Source: Gordonia lacunae (GTDB taxonomy: Bacteria; Actinomycetota; Actinomycetes; Mycobacteriales; Mycobacteriaceae). From it: a DNA stretch of 64,000 nt. Of the stretch, positions 1 to 8,111 are shown piece after piece (position 1 is the stretch's first letter; each line of letters opens with the position of its first letter). Made by a program: the position numbers and the translations under genes. Location of the stretch: NCBI RefSeq assembly GCF_002149015.1, contig NZ_NGFO01000031.1, forward strand, positions 1 to 64,000, in the 5' to 3' direction. The notes under the pieces were generated by a model that had not been told where the DNA came from, ran no database searches, and saw only the letters and a program-made list of their open reading frames with translations.

Positions 1-40
1 GGTGGTTTGCAGCTTGCGCTCCTCGCGCCTCAGGGGGCGG
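1..40. repeat. Fragment of the GC-rich dispersed repeat family
   Basis: Read on the minus strand, this edge carries CCTGAGGCGCGAGGAGCG, close to the CCTGAGGTGCGAGGAGCG found near 58948. The stop codon of the adjoining membrane-protein gene (TGA at 30-32) lies inside the CCTGAGG core, so the repeat directly abuts, or supplies, the end of that reading frame. The rest of the copy is outside the window. Confidence 0.5.
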
Positions 41-2192
41 CGGGGGCGCGCTGGGGTTCGAAGACGAAGATCGCGGTCTCGCCGTCCTCGTGGACCGCGC
101 GCCATCCCGGCGCGACCCGAAGGGCCGCTTCGAGTTCGGCAGCGGCGTCGGGCCGGTAGGTGCCGTAGTAGGCGGAGATCCGGCGCGATTGCTCGGTGAA
201 GGTGACGTAGGTCGGTGTGTCGGACTGGTCGACCTTCCAGAAGAGGTCACCGAGTTGTTCGGGGCTGGGGAACGTCATCCGGTCACCCGCGAGGTCGAAG
301 CTGAGCGGATAGTCGAAGTAGGGGTTGGCCAGCGTCATCGGGGCGTAGTTGCCGTTCGTCCGGGTGGGCATGCCCGCCGGATGCAGTGAGATGAACCGGG
401 TTCCGGGCTCGGCGTTCTCCGTGATCGCGTCGATCGCCTCATACTGTGCGCGGGTCTCGACGATCACCGGCCACAGCGCCACATAGGAATACATCCCGGC
501 GAGCGCCGCCGCGCAGACCACCAGCGCGGCGCCGGCGGCCCGCAACCGGGCGCCGAGGCCACGCGAGAAGCCGGTGAGCAGCCACACGAGGGTCGGCGCG
601 ATGAGCAGCGCACAACCGAGGAGCCCGTAGAGGTACACGCGGAAGATCGCCTCGCCGCCATAGCTCTGCCCCAGCAACAGGGCGAGAGCGGAGAACGCGA
701 GAACGGCGAGGGTGAGCCAGTGCGCGCGCCGGCGGCGCCAGCCGATGAGTGCGCAGATCCCGGCCGCCACCACGACGCCCGCCGACAATGCGCGGCACAC
801 CATCGAGGTCGTCTCCTTGGCGGGCACGCCGGCCATGGTGAAGTTGCTGGCCGCGTTGTCGATCGGGTTGCCTCCGGACAGGATGCCGTACGGAGCAACC
901 GCTTCCAGGTTGGCCAGCAGATAGGCGCCGGCGATGGCGAGCATGACGGCCACCGCCCACCACGGCCGGACTCGGCGCAGGACCGCCAGTACGACCGCGG
1001 CCCCCAGAACCCAGAACGGTGTGAGCTGATGGCTCGGCACGATGGCCGCGAACGGGATGATCGCCAGCACCGCGGCGCGCGGGGTGCGGCGCGACGCCAG
1101 CAGCAGGGCGATGGCGCCGTACGCCAGGACGAGAGCCCATGCCTGCGGGGCGAAATAGTCCTGGCCGACCCAGTTGACCGTCTCGACGATGACGACCGCG
1201 GTCAGCGCGACCACCCGGCTCATCGACAACGTGCGGGCCGTGGCGTACACGACGACCGCGAGAAGTACGTGGACGACCGTCGCGAAGAGATGCGCCAGCA
1301 CCATCGGATCGAGCCCGGTGGCGTCGCAGAACCACGCGCCGACCACGAAGAAGGCCGGCCACTGGGCGTAGATGTCGGTGCCGCTCGGGGTGAGCGTGCC
1401 CGTGTCCTGGATGTAGTCGACGACGGCGAGGTGCTTGTACGTCCAGTCGTAGAGCGGCATCTCGGTGCCGAGCCACGTGGTCACGCGACTGATCACGATC
1501 GCGGTCCCGATGGCGACGACCAGGCCGGCGCTGCTGCGGGCGGCGATGGCGACGACGGCCGCGGCCGCGGTGAGCAGAGTCGCCGGGATCAGCAGACGTC
1601 CACTGCCGGAGAACAACAGGCCGTAGTAACTCGCGTCGACACCCGGCAGGGTCGGCATGGCCACGGCCCAGAAGATCAGCGCGGCAACAGACATGATCAG
1701 CGACACCCGAAAACCGGTGGACCGCAGCGCAGGACTCCGGACCGCGGTGAGCACGCCGTCGGTGAGTCGTCGCCGCAGCTCCCGGATGCCGGGCGCCGGG
1801 GCATGCGCGCGCCTGCGGAAGACGATGCCGGACACCAGGACCGCGGTGCTGCTCGCGACGAGGAGTGTGGTCGGATCCCACCAGGACGACCAGATGGCGG
1901 CGATGGTGACGAGGGTGGTGAGCGCCAACCCGAGGGTCGGTATGGCAGCGAGGCGCGCGCGTCGCGGTAGTTCCACCCAGGTGCACACGGCGGCACCGGG
2001 TCCGCAAACGACGAAGAAGCCCACCAGCAGCGCGCTCGCCACCGGCGGCAGGGGCAGGGCTCCGAGAAGGCCGGCGACCGCGGCCACGAGGCTCAGGACC
2101 GCCACCGACCCCGAACGGCCGGTCGATCCCGGGGCCTCCGCGGGGTCTGCGGCGGCGAGGGGCGACGGCGCGGCCTCCGCGGCGGCCGTCAC
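30..2192 (-). CDS. Large polytopic membrane protein, possibly GT-C-type glycosyltransferase
   Basis: This 720-residue protein is mostly hydrophobic, with about a dozen or more membrane segments and a soluble C-terminal tail of roughly 110 residues. The GTG start at 2192 overlaps the TGA of the upstream glycosyltransferase by four bases (GTGA), which indicates translational coupling. The frame stays open upstream of this GTG but reads antisense-like sequence through the neighbouring gene, so the longer version is not credible. The topology, and acidic residues in loops after early membrane segments, resemble GT-C enzymes that use polyprenyl-phosphate sugars, but I see no diagnostic motif. From its neighbours (two GT2 enzymes, a GH16 protein and an acyltransferase) I infer a role in assembling or exporting a surface polysaccharide. 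It could equally be a flippase or polymerase. Confidence 0.75.
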   Translation of the reverse strand: MTAAAEAAPSPLAAADPAEAPGSTGRSGSVAVLSLVAAVAGLLGALPLPPVASALLVGFFVVCGPGAAVCTWVELPRRARLAAIPTLGLALTTLVTIAAIWSSWWDPTTLLVASSTAVLVSGIVFRRRAHAPAPGIRELRRRLTDGVLTAVRSPALRSTGFRVSLIMSVAALIFWAVAMPTLPGVDASYYGLLFSGSGRLLIPATLLTAAAAVVAIAARSSAGLVVAIGTAIVISRVTTWLGTEMPLYDWTYKHLAVVDYIQDTGTLTPSGTDIYAQWPAFFVVGAWFCDATGLDPMVLAHLFATVVHVLLAVVVYATARTLSMSRVVALTAVVIVETVNWVGQDYFAPQAWALVLAYGAIALLLASRRTPRAAVLAIIPFAAIVPSHQLTPFWVLGAAVVLAVLRRVRPWWAVAVMLAIAGAYLLANLEAVAPYGILSGGNPIDNAASNFTMAGVPAKETTSMVCRALSAGVVVAAGICALIGWRRRRAHWLTLAVLAFSALALLLGQSYGGEAIFRVYLYGLLGCALLIAPTLVWLLTGFSRGLGARLRAAGAALVVCAAALAGMYSYVALWPVIVETRAQYEAIDAITENAEPGTRFISLHPAGMPTRTNGNYAPMTLANPYFDYPLSFDLAGDRMTFPSPEQLGDLFWKVDQSDTPTYVTFTEQSRRISAYYGTYRPDAAAELEAALRVAPGWRAVHEDGETAIFVFEPQRAPAAP

Positions 2193-3523
2193 GACCGCGC
2201 CTTGGCCAGCGGCCGGGCTCGCCGGCCGCGGAGCCGTTCGCGAACGAGCGCGACGGGTCCGCCGACGACCGACATCACCTCGCGCCGGCCTGCCTGTGCC
2301 GCAACGCCGTCGGCGATCCCCTCCGGCGGCCTGGTGATCGCGCCATAGGCGACACCGGCTCTCGCGACGGCGCGCGACCGGCGCCGGAGGACACGAAGGG
2401 CGAGCGCGAGATGACGCCGGTCGGTGACGACTTTGGTCAGCCATGCGCCGAGCCCGACACCGTATCCGCGCGACTGTTCCAGGAGATCGTCGTCGGTGCT
2501 GCGGTGCCGGTGCCAGATGATCGAATCCGGTTCGTTGGCCAGCGCATGGCCCGCCGTGAGAATGCGGAAGAACATGTCGATGTCCTCGCCGCCGCGCGTC
2601 CGGGTCCCGGCTCCGAGAGCCTCGTCGAATCCACCCAGCGACAGCGCGATGTCCCGGCGGACAGCGAAGTTCGCGCCGGTGCCGTAGACCCCGATCTGGA
2701 AAGGGAACAGCGGGAGATCCGACGGCGGCTCGGCGAGGGAGAAGACCCGAGCCCGCGTCGAATCCGCCCACGACACCCGCCAGTCGAAGTAGACCTGCGA
2801 CCGCGTCCGCAGTTCTCCGCTCGGCACCATGCCGCACACACACGCGATCTCCGGCGACCGGGCGAAACCCTGGGCCAGCCCGAGCAGCCACCCGGTGTCG
2901 GCGACGACATCGTCGTCGGTGAAGGCCACCAGGTCGTGAGCGGTGGCGAGCAGACCGGCGTTGCGCGCGTTCGACAATCCCGCGACCGGCTCGGTCACGA
3001 TCCGGAACCGCGGGTCGTCGAGCGACCCGACGACCCGCCGAGTGCCGTCGGTGCGGGGCGCGTTGTCGACGACCACCACCTCGTAGTCGGGGTAGTCGAG
3101 TCGTTGCAGCGACTGCAGCGCGTCCGCCAGCATCCCGGGACGCTCGTGCGTGCAGACGACGACGCTGACCGGCGGCAGTGAGGCGCGAGATGGCAGCTGC
3201 GGCAGTGCGTACGGTGCGACCGGGACCCGCACCAGGCCGTCGTCGATCGGCGCGTCGACGAACCGGATGGGTACCGAGCCGTGCCGGAGGAGAACCCGTG
3301 CCCGCTGATAACCCGCGGCGTCCAGCGGGACGCAGGTGACCGACCCGTCGGGCGCCGATCCGGGAGCCGGGTCACCGTCGGCGATCTCGGCGACATCGAG
3401 CGTCCCGACCCAGGTCGCACCGGCCCATTCGGGAGCTCCCTCGAGTGGCATCGCGGGACTCAGCGGGACGGGAGCCGGCTCGGCGGTGTCCTCCGCCGCG
3501 TCGTGGACGTAGTCGGTTGTCAC
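2189..3523 (-). CDS. Family 2 glycosyltransferase
   Basis: The 444-residue protein has a GT2 (GT-A fold) domain from about residue 115: a first strand VSVVVCTHERPG, the nucleotide-sugar motif VVVDNAP, the metal-binding triplet in FTDDDVV, and a GGEDIDMFFR segment that supplies the acidic catalytic residue. About 110 N-terminal residues lack a recognised domain. No signal peptide or clear membrane span is visible, so it probably acts at the cytoplasmic face. The GTG start at 3523 overlaps the stop of the GH16 gene by four bases, and its own stop overlaps the start of the membrane protein. It likely transfers a sugar to a growing surface glycan; donor and acceptor cannot be read from sequence. 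Confidence 0.9.
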   Translation of the reverse strand: MTTDYVHDAAEDTAEPAPVPLSPAMPLEGAPEWAGATWVGTLDVAEIADGDPAPGSAPDGSVTCVPLDAAGYQRARVLLRHGSVPIRFVDAPIDDGLVRVPVAPYALPQLPSRASLPPVSVVVCTHERPGMLADALQSLQRLDYPDYEVVVVDNAPRTDGTRRVVGSLDDPRFRIVTEPVAGLSNARNAGLLATAHDLVAFTDDDVVADTGWLLGLAQGFARSPEIACVCGMVPSGELRTRSQVYFDWRVSWADSTRARVFSLAEPPSDLPLFPFQIGVYGTGANFAVRRDIALSLGGFDEALGAGTRTRGGEDIDMFFRILTAGHALANEPDSIIWHRHRSTDDDLLEQSRGYGVGLGAWLTKVVTDRRHLALALRVLRRRSRAVARAGVAYGAITRPPEGIADGVAAQAGRREVMSVVGGPVALVRERLRGRRARPLAKARS

Positions 3524-4326
3524 GGTGCGGTCACCCGGACCCAGTCGACGAGCATGGTGTTCTCCGCGGGTGTCGTGTCGTCGGTCGGTCCGGGCCAGTT
3601 GCCCCCGACGGCGAGATTGAGCAGTAGATGGAAGGGCTGGTCGAGGACCCAGCGTGAGTCCGGTGCGAGATCCCCGGGTTCGACGACGAACAGCCGCTGG
3701 TCGTCGATCCCGCTCTCGATCCGGCCCGGGAGCTTGTTCAGCCAGTAGGTACGGAAGGTCGAGGCCAGCGGCCGGGCGGGGACTCCCGACCTCGAGATGT
3801 TCTGTCCCCGTTCCGAGGACGCCTGCGGTACGTGGACCCCGGTGTGGAATTCCGGTGCCTGATCGAGCGTCTCGATGATGTCGATCTCACCGGCCGCGGG
3901 CCACCCGACCTCGTCGATGTCGTCGCCGAGCATCCAGAACGCGGGATGCAGGCCGGTGCCCGCGGGTACGGCGATGCGGGCACTGATCCGGCCGTAGGTG
4001 ACCGAGAGCCGGTCCTTCGTCGACAATCTCGCCGAGGTGTAGCCGTCGGGGCCCCGGCGCGCGGTGATGGCCAGGTGCCCCTCGCCGTCGATCCGGGCGT
4101 TGGCGGAGGAGTCGGTGTAGACCTGCGACTCGTTGTTGCCCCAGCCCCCACCGCCGGTCATCATCTGCCACGGGCTGCCCGGTGTACGGGCGGGACCGTC
4201 GAACTCGTCGACGAAGATCACCTCCGGCCCGGTGTCGGGCTCGGCCAGGACGGTCGGCACCGAACAGGCCGTCACCGCGGTCGCCACCACCGCGCCCATC
4301 GACGCGAACAGTCGGCCGGGCCTCAT
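3520..4326 (-). CDS. Secreted glycoside hydrolase family 16 lipoprotein
   Basis: This 268-residue protein begins with a basic, hydrophobic signal peptide and a lipobox-like V-T-A-C near residue 21, so it is probably an exported lipoprotein. The GH16 signature is clear: GEIDIIETL contains the E-x-D-x-x-E catalytic arrangement (nucleophile and acid/base glutamates). Upstream GWGNNESQVY and downstream FHLLLNLAVGG are typical of bacterial laminarinase/beta-glucanase-like members. ATG at 4326 overlaps the previous stop (ATGA); the open frame extends further upstream, but only as a shadow of the preceding GT2 gene. A GH16 enzyme inside a glycosyltransferase operon usually trims, releases or transglycosylates the polymer made by that operon; that role is inferred here. 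Confidence 0.9.
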   Translation of the reverse strand: MRPGRLFASMGAVVATAVTACSVPTVLAEPDTGPEVIFVDEFDGPARTPGSPWQMMTGGGGWGNNESQVYTDSSANARIDGEGHLAITARRGPDGYTSARLSTKDRLSVTYGRISARIAVPAGTGLHPAFWMLGDDIDEVGWPAAGEIDIIETLDQAPEFHTGVHVPQASSERGQNISRSGVPARPLASTFRTYWLNKLPGRIESGIDDQRLFVVEPGDLAPDSRWVLDQPFHLLLNLAVGGNWPGPTDDTTPAENTMLVDWVRVTAP

Positions 4327-5303
4327 CGGGACACCCCCCGGCCGCGGCGGGCGAGCCCGGAAGCGTATCCGGCGCAGGTGAACACGAAGCCGGCGGCGAG
4401 CGCGCCGACGCGACTCGGGGTCCGGCGATGCCGCCAGACCCCGGCGGGCAGCACCCTGGTGGTGTACCTCCGCTCGCTCGCCAATGCCTCGCCGCTGCCG
4501 GACAGTTCGGACAGTATCGCCTTCGAGCGGCCCTCCTGGTAGCACCGACGGGCGAAGTAGCCGAACCGGGCTCGGTCGTCGGTCACCGCGTGCGTGACCC
4601 CGAACGTGATGTCGCGCAGAAGCGTCGACGACGGGTAACGGCGCCGGAGGTCGATGCCCATCAGGGTTTCCTCGCATCCGGCGGGCACCGTGCCCCGGCG
4701 TCCGAGCCGCGTCGAGAAACCGCCGATCTCGGTCAAGGCGTCCCGGCGGACGGCCATGGCGGCGCCGATCGGATTGCGGATCGCGGCGCCGTCTCCGGGT
4801 AGTCCGCGGTAGTCGCAGCCGATCACCCACCCGAACTCCTCGGGGAACCATCGGGGGGCGGGGGAGTCCCACTGTGCCGCAACAGCACCACCCACCGCGA
4901 CGACATCGCGGTCCGTGCAGCGGGCCCGGACGGCCGCCAGCGCGCCCGGGACCGGACACGCGTCGTCGTCGATGAAGACGACCACGTCGCCGCCGGCGGC
5001 GGCCGTGCCGGAGTTGCGCGCATCGGAGAGCCCGCGGGTTCCGTCGTTGGCGCGGACGATCGCGTCGGGATGGGCGGCTGCCAGATCCGCGCACAGGGAC
5101 TCGTTGTGATCGACGACGACGATGAGTTCGTCGTCGGGACCGAGTTGCGCGCGGACTTCGGCGATCGCGGTGTCGAGTGATCGACGCCGACGCTCGGTGT
5201 AGCAGCAGATGATCACCGACAGCGTCGGCTCGGCCCGGACGGCGTCGCCGGGGACAGGGGTGACCGGGTCGGCCAGCGGTTCGGCAGGGTGGGAGGGCAG
5301 CAC
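4323..5303 (-). CDS. Family 2 glycosyltransferase
   Basis: This 326-residue GT2 protein has the expected order of motifs: LSVIICCYTE at about residue 28, VVVDHNE, a GLSDARNSG segment, and the metal-binding FIDDDACP. A later GCEETLMGIDLRRR segment fits the acidic catalytic position. The GTG start at 5303 has GAAGG about seven bases upstream. Sixty-five bases separate it from the acyltransferase gene upstream, and its stop overlaps the GH16 start. It differs substantially from the other GT2 in this operon, so the two probably add different sugars. No membrane anchor is evident. Confidence 0.9.
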   Translation of the reverse strand: MLPSHPAEPLADPVTPVPGDAVRAEPTLSVIICCYTERRRRSLDTAIAEVRAQLGPDDELIVVVDHNESLCADLAAAHPDAIVRANDGTRGLSDARNSGTAAAGGDVVVFIDDDACPVPGALAAVRARCTDRDVVAVGGAVAAQWDSPAPRWFPEEFGWVIGCDYRGLPGDGAAIRNPIGAAMAVRRDALTEIGGFSTRLGRRGTVPAGCEETLMGIDLRRRYPSSTLLRDITFGVTHAVTDDRARFGYFARRCYQEGRSKAILSELSGSGEALASERRYTTRVLPAGVWRHRRTPSRVGALAAGFVFTCAGYASGLARRGRGVSR

Positions 5304-5368
5304 GTTTCGGCCTTCGATAGCTCGGGATCAGGTGGTGTTCGCGGGTGGATCCGGGGGACTGGCGGACG

Positions 5369-6661
5369 TCAGGGCACCCCGACGATCCGTGCGGCGTGCC
5401 CGGCGACGGCGTCCATCGCCGCGCGAATGCGTGCCGGGTCGACGACGTCGTCGCGGAAGGCGGCGGTCATCGAGATCCCGCCGCCCACGAAACCGGTGGT
5501 CACCGTGATCCCGGCCGCCGACGGCGGCGTGGCCACGGCGATGACCGCGGCACGGGCGGGGTCGGACCACTGCCAGCCGCGCTCGCGCCCGGGAAGGTGA
5601 CCGACGCTCGAGTGGAGCAGTTCGGCGCGGACCTCGCCGTCGGCCGGGAGGTGCTGACCCGACGCCACCCCACCGGTGCGGCGGCGCAGGGTCTTGATCG
5701 TGGCGAGTGCCAGGTTGGCCGCCGGCCGCCCCATCCGGGCCGAGGCGGTCATCGCGCGCTGCAGTGCGGCCGCCGACGTGGCGTCGTCGACGGGAAAGCT
5801 CAGTCCCGCCGAGAAGTTGGCGTAGGTCCGCACCCCGGCCGGCAGATAGGTGCGGGCGTCGAAGGGCAGGGTGACCATCGGGTCCAACCGGACGCCCGCC
5901 TCGGTCAGCGCGGCGACCAGGGCGACCGTGTAGACGGCGAAGAGCCCCGTGCCCGGCATCGACGATGTTCGTGCGGCCCGGATCGCGTCCACGTCGGCGG
6001 CCGCGATGTGCACATTCGCCGACACCGGCCGCCGGGGCGGAACCGGACGATGCGCGACCACCGGCTCGGCGGGTTCGCGGCGCCACTGGAAGCGCAGGAG
6101 AGACGCGGCCCGGCGCGGGTCGGCCACGGTGAGCGCCGACGCGACCAGCAATGGTGAGACAGCCGGCCCCCGGCGCGGCAGCGTCGACGGATCGATCGCG
6201 CCCACGATGACGTCGACGATGAGGTTGAGCAGGGTGAGGTCGCCGAGTCCGTGGTCGTAATCCAGGGCGAGGTGGTCGCCGGCCAGCACGATCCGCAACG
6301 GCCGGTGGGGTAGGGAGTACAGCGCGTCGAACAGTCGGGCCGGGTCCGTGCCCGGCGCCGGGCGCGGTGCGTCGACGACCGAGTCGGCCGCCGCATCGGG
6401 GTCGAACACCCAGTTCCGCCGGTGGGGCGAGGGCAGAAGCCCCACCCGGGTGTGCGGACCCATCCGCGCCAGGCGCACGATCCGGTCGGCGGCCACCGCC
6501 CGGGACGGGAGGTCGAGCGGGCCGATCACCAGTGCCGCCCGATTGTGCCCGTGCAGCAGATCGATCGCCGCGCAACGGAAACGCCGAAGCGCGCCGGGTC
6601 GGGGTGCCGGGGGGTCGACGTGCCGGGGGGTCGAAGCCGGAGTTGGTGAGGGCGTGGCCAT
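5369..6661 (-). CDS. CoA-dependent acyltransferase of the condensation/PapA superfamily
   Basis: The 430-residue protein resembles actinobacterial acyltransferases with the condensation-domain fold. Its catalytic HxxxD motif is the DHGLGD segment near residue 138, preceded by hydrophobic strands, and the C-terminal half has the TLPFDARTYLPAG-type core. It is the first gene of the minus-strand glycan cluster, so it most likely acylates a sugar or glycolipid; donor and acceptor are unknown. The ATG at 6661 has no convincing Shine-Dalgarno, and a -10 element (TATAGT, 6683-6678) lies only about 17 bases away, so the transcript may be nearly leaderless. The HxxxD motif lacks the second His and the Gly of NRPS condensation domains, so amide synthesis is unlikely. 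Confidence 0.7.
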   Translation of the reverse strand: MATPSPTPASTPRHVDPPAPRPGALRRFRCAAIDLLHGHNRAALVIGPLDLPSRAVAADRIVRLARMGPHTRVGLLPSPHRRNWVFDPDAAADSVVDAPRPAPGTDPARLFDALYSLPHRPLRIVLAGDHLALDYDHGLGDLTLLNLIVDVIVGAIDPSTLPRRGPAVSPLLVASALTVADPRRAASLLRFQWRREPAEPVVAHRPVPPRRPVSANVHIAAADVDAIRAARTSSMPGTGLFAVYTVALVAALTEAGVRLDPMVTLPFDARTYLPAGVRTYANFSAGLSFPVDDATSAAALQRAMTASARMGRPAANLALATIKTLRRRTGGVASGQHLPADGEVRAELLHSSVGHLPGRERGWQWSDPARAAVIAVATPPSAAGITVTTGFVGGGISMTAAFRDDVVDPARIRAAMDAVAGHAARIVGVP

Positions 6662-6676
6662 GAGTGCGATCCGCAG

Positions 6677-6706
6677 AACTATAGCAAGGCTTGCCTAAGT
6701 CTCGAA
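6677..6706 (-). promoter_or_regulatory. Promoter of the glycan cluster with IdeR/DtxR-like box
   Basis: On the minus strand, TTAGGCAAGCCTTGCTATA (6698-6680) matches the iron-repressor consensus TWAGGTWAGSCTWACCTWA at 15 of 19 positions. Its core GCAAGGCTTGC is a perfect palindrome. It overlaps a -10 hexamer TATAGT placed just before the acyltransferase start, with a weak -35 (TTCGAG) 17 bases further up. Placement over the promoter is what a repressor site would need. Iron control of this cluster is inferred from the match only. Confidence 0.45.
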
Positions 6707-6770
6707 TGTCGGGTTACGCAGATCACGTACGATCGCCTGGAGGCAGGTCGCACCCCGTCTGCCTTGGCCA

Positions 6771-6792
6771 GTTCACCGGTCGTTCATCTTTT
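6771..6792 (+). promoter_or_regulatory. PHO-box-like direct repeat upstream of pstS
   Basis: Two adjacent 11-base units, GTTCACCGGTC and GTTCATCTTTT, begin with the GTTCAYC core that actinobacterial phosphate regulators (PhoP in Streptomyces, RegX3 in mycobacteria) bind as 11-bp direct repeats. The unit spacing is exact and the site lies about 100 bases before the pstS start. Binding by the local PhoP/RegX3 is inferred. Confidence 0.6.
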
Positions 6793-6893
6793 GTAGGGGA
6801 GCAGTCCACCACGCCCCCATAGCTTTCCAATCGGACACTCCGGACCCGACGCCTGTCGGCGCGGAGAACGCGAACGGAAAGGCAACACCAGCG

Positions 6894-7970
6894 GTGAAAA
6901 TCAATCGGAACGGCGCCCTGGCGTCGGTGTCGGCGATTGCGGCACTGACCCTCGTGACGGCGTGCGGTGGGGGAAGCGAACAGACGGTCAGCGGCGAGGG
7001 CTCGACCGCGCAGCAGAAGGCCATGGAGCACTTCAGCCAGGTCCTGACCGACAACACCGACATCGTGCTCGACTACACCGGTAGCGGCTCGGGCGACGGC
7101 ATCAAGAAGTTCATCGCGGGCGACGTCGACTTCGCCGGCTCGGACTCGGCCCTCAAGGACGACGAGGTCACCGACGCCACCGCGCGATGCAACGGCAACG
7201 CCCCGTGGCACCTGCCGCTGGTCGTCGGCCCGGTCGCGGTCGCCTACAACCTCGACGGCGTCACCGATCTCAAGCTCAACCCCAGCGTCATCGCGCAGAT
7301 CTTCAACGGCAAGATCACCAGCTGGAACGACCCGGCCATCGCGGCGCTGAACCCGGGCGTGCAGCTGCCCGGCAGTGACATCGTCCCGGTCTACCGCTCC
7401 GACAGCTCGGGCACCACCGACAACTTCCAGCGCTTCCTGGAGAACTCGGCCCCCGCCGACTGGCCGTACGAGCACAGCAAGGAATTCGCTCCCAAGGGCG
7501 TCGGTTCCGGTGCGTCGAAGTCGACCGGCGTCGGCGACACCGTCAAGAAGACCCCCGGATCGATCACCTACGTCGAGTGGGGCTTCGCCACCGAGAACGA
7601 TCTCGGCGTCGCCCAGGTCGACTTCGGTGCCGGCCCGGTCACGCTGAACGGCGAGAGTGCAGGCAAGGCCCTGGAGTCGCTGGCCTTCAAGGATCCGGCC
7701 AGCAAGGACCTCGTCGTCGACACCGACGCGCTGTTCGCCTCCAAGGCCCCGGGCGCCTACCCGCTGCTGCTCACCCCGTACTCGATCGTCTGCTCGGCGG
7801 GCTACGAGGACGAGGCCACCAGCCAGACGCTGAAGGACGCCTTCACCGCGGTCCTGAACGAGGGCCAGGCAGGCCTCGAGGAGATCGGTTACGTCCCGGT
7901 CCCCGACTCCTTCAAGGCCAAGCTGCAGGGAACCATCGACTCGCTGTCCGGTGGGTCCGGGAACGCCTGA
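6894..7970 (+). CDS. pstS: Phosphate ABC transporter substrate-binding lipoprotein PstS
   Basis: This 358-residue protein captures phosphate outside the membrane and delivers it to PstCA. It has a short basic N terminus, a hydrophobic core and a lipobox L-V-T-A-C followed by GGG, typical of actinobacterial lipoproteins. PstS signatures are present: the TGSGSGDGIKKF segment, the FAGSDSAL segment and the SDSSGTTDNFQRFL loop, which together form the anion site. The GTG start at 6894 places the signal peptide correctly. It heads the pst operon behind a PHO-box-like repeat, and a strong hairpin follows it, which fits the usual excess of binding protein over permease. Length is normal for the family. 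Confidence 0.97.
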   Translation: MKINRNGALASVSAIAALTLVTACGGGSEQTVSGEGSTAQQKAMEHFSQVLTDNTDIVLDYTGSGSGDGIKKFIAGDVDFAGSDSALKDDEVTDATARCNGNAPWHLPLVVGPVAVAYNLDGVTDLKLNPSVIAQIFNGKITSWNDPAIAALNPGVQLPGSDIVPVYRSDSSGTTDNFQRFLENSAPADWPYEHSKEFAPKGVGSGASKSTGVGDTVKKTPGSITYVEWGFATENDLGVAQVDFGAGPVTLNGESAGKALESLAFKDPASKDLVVDTDALFASKAPGAYPLLLTPYSIVCSAGYEDEATSQTLKDAFTAVLNEGQAGLEEIGYVPVPDSFKAKLQGTIDSLSGGSGNA

Positions 7971-7990
7971 TCAACCCCATCTGATCGCGT

Positions 7991-8021
7991 GCGCGGGGCC
8001 GCTTCGGTTGCGGCCCCGCGC
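7991..8021 (+). terminator. Strong hairpin between pstS and pstC (attenuator or RNA-stability element)
   Basis: A perfect 12-bp stem (GCGCGGGGCCGC with its complement) closes a 7-base loop directly after the pstS stop. No T-run follows, so full rho-independent termination is doubtful. It is better read as a partial terminator or 3'-end stabiliser that keeps pstS mRNA above pstCAB. A TTGACA hexamer at 8028-8033 could give a second promoter, but no -10 at normal spacing is clear. Confidence 0.65.
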
Positions 8022-8111
8022 ATGTGGTTGACACACTGACACGACATTTCGCGTGTCCACGAGACGGCGGGAAGTGCCCCAATGACCAGAGCCGAATCAC
8101 AAGAAGGACGC

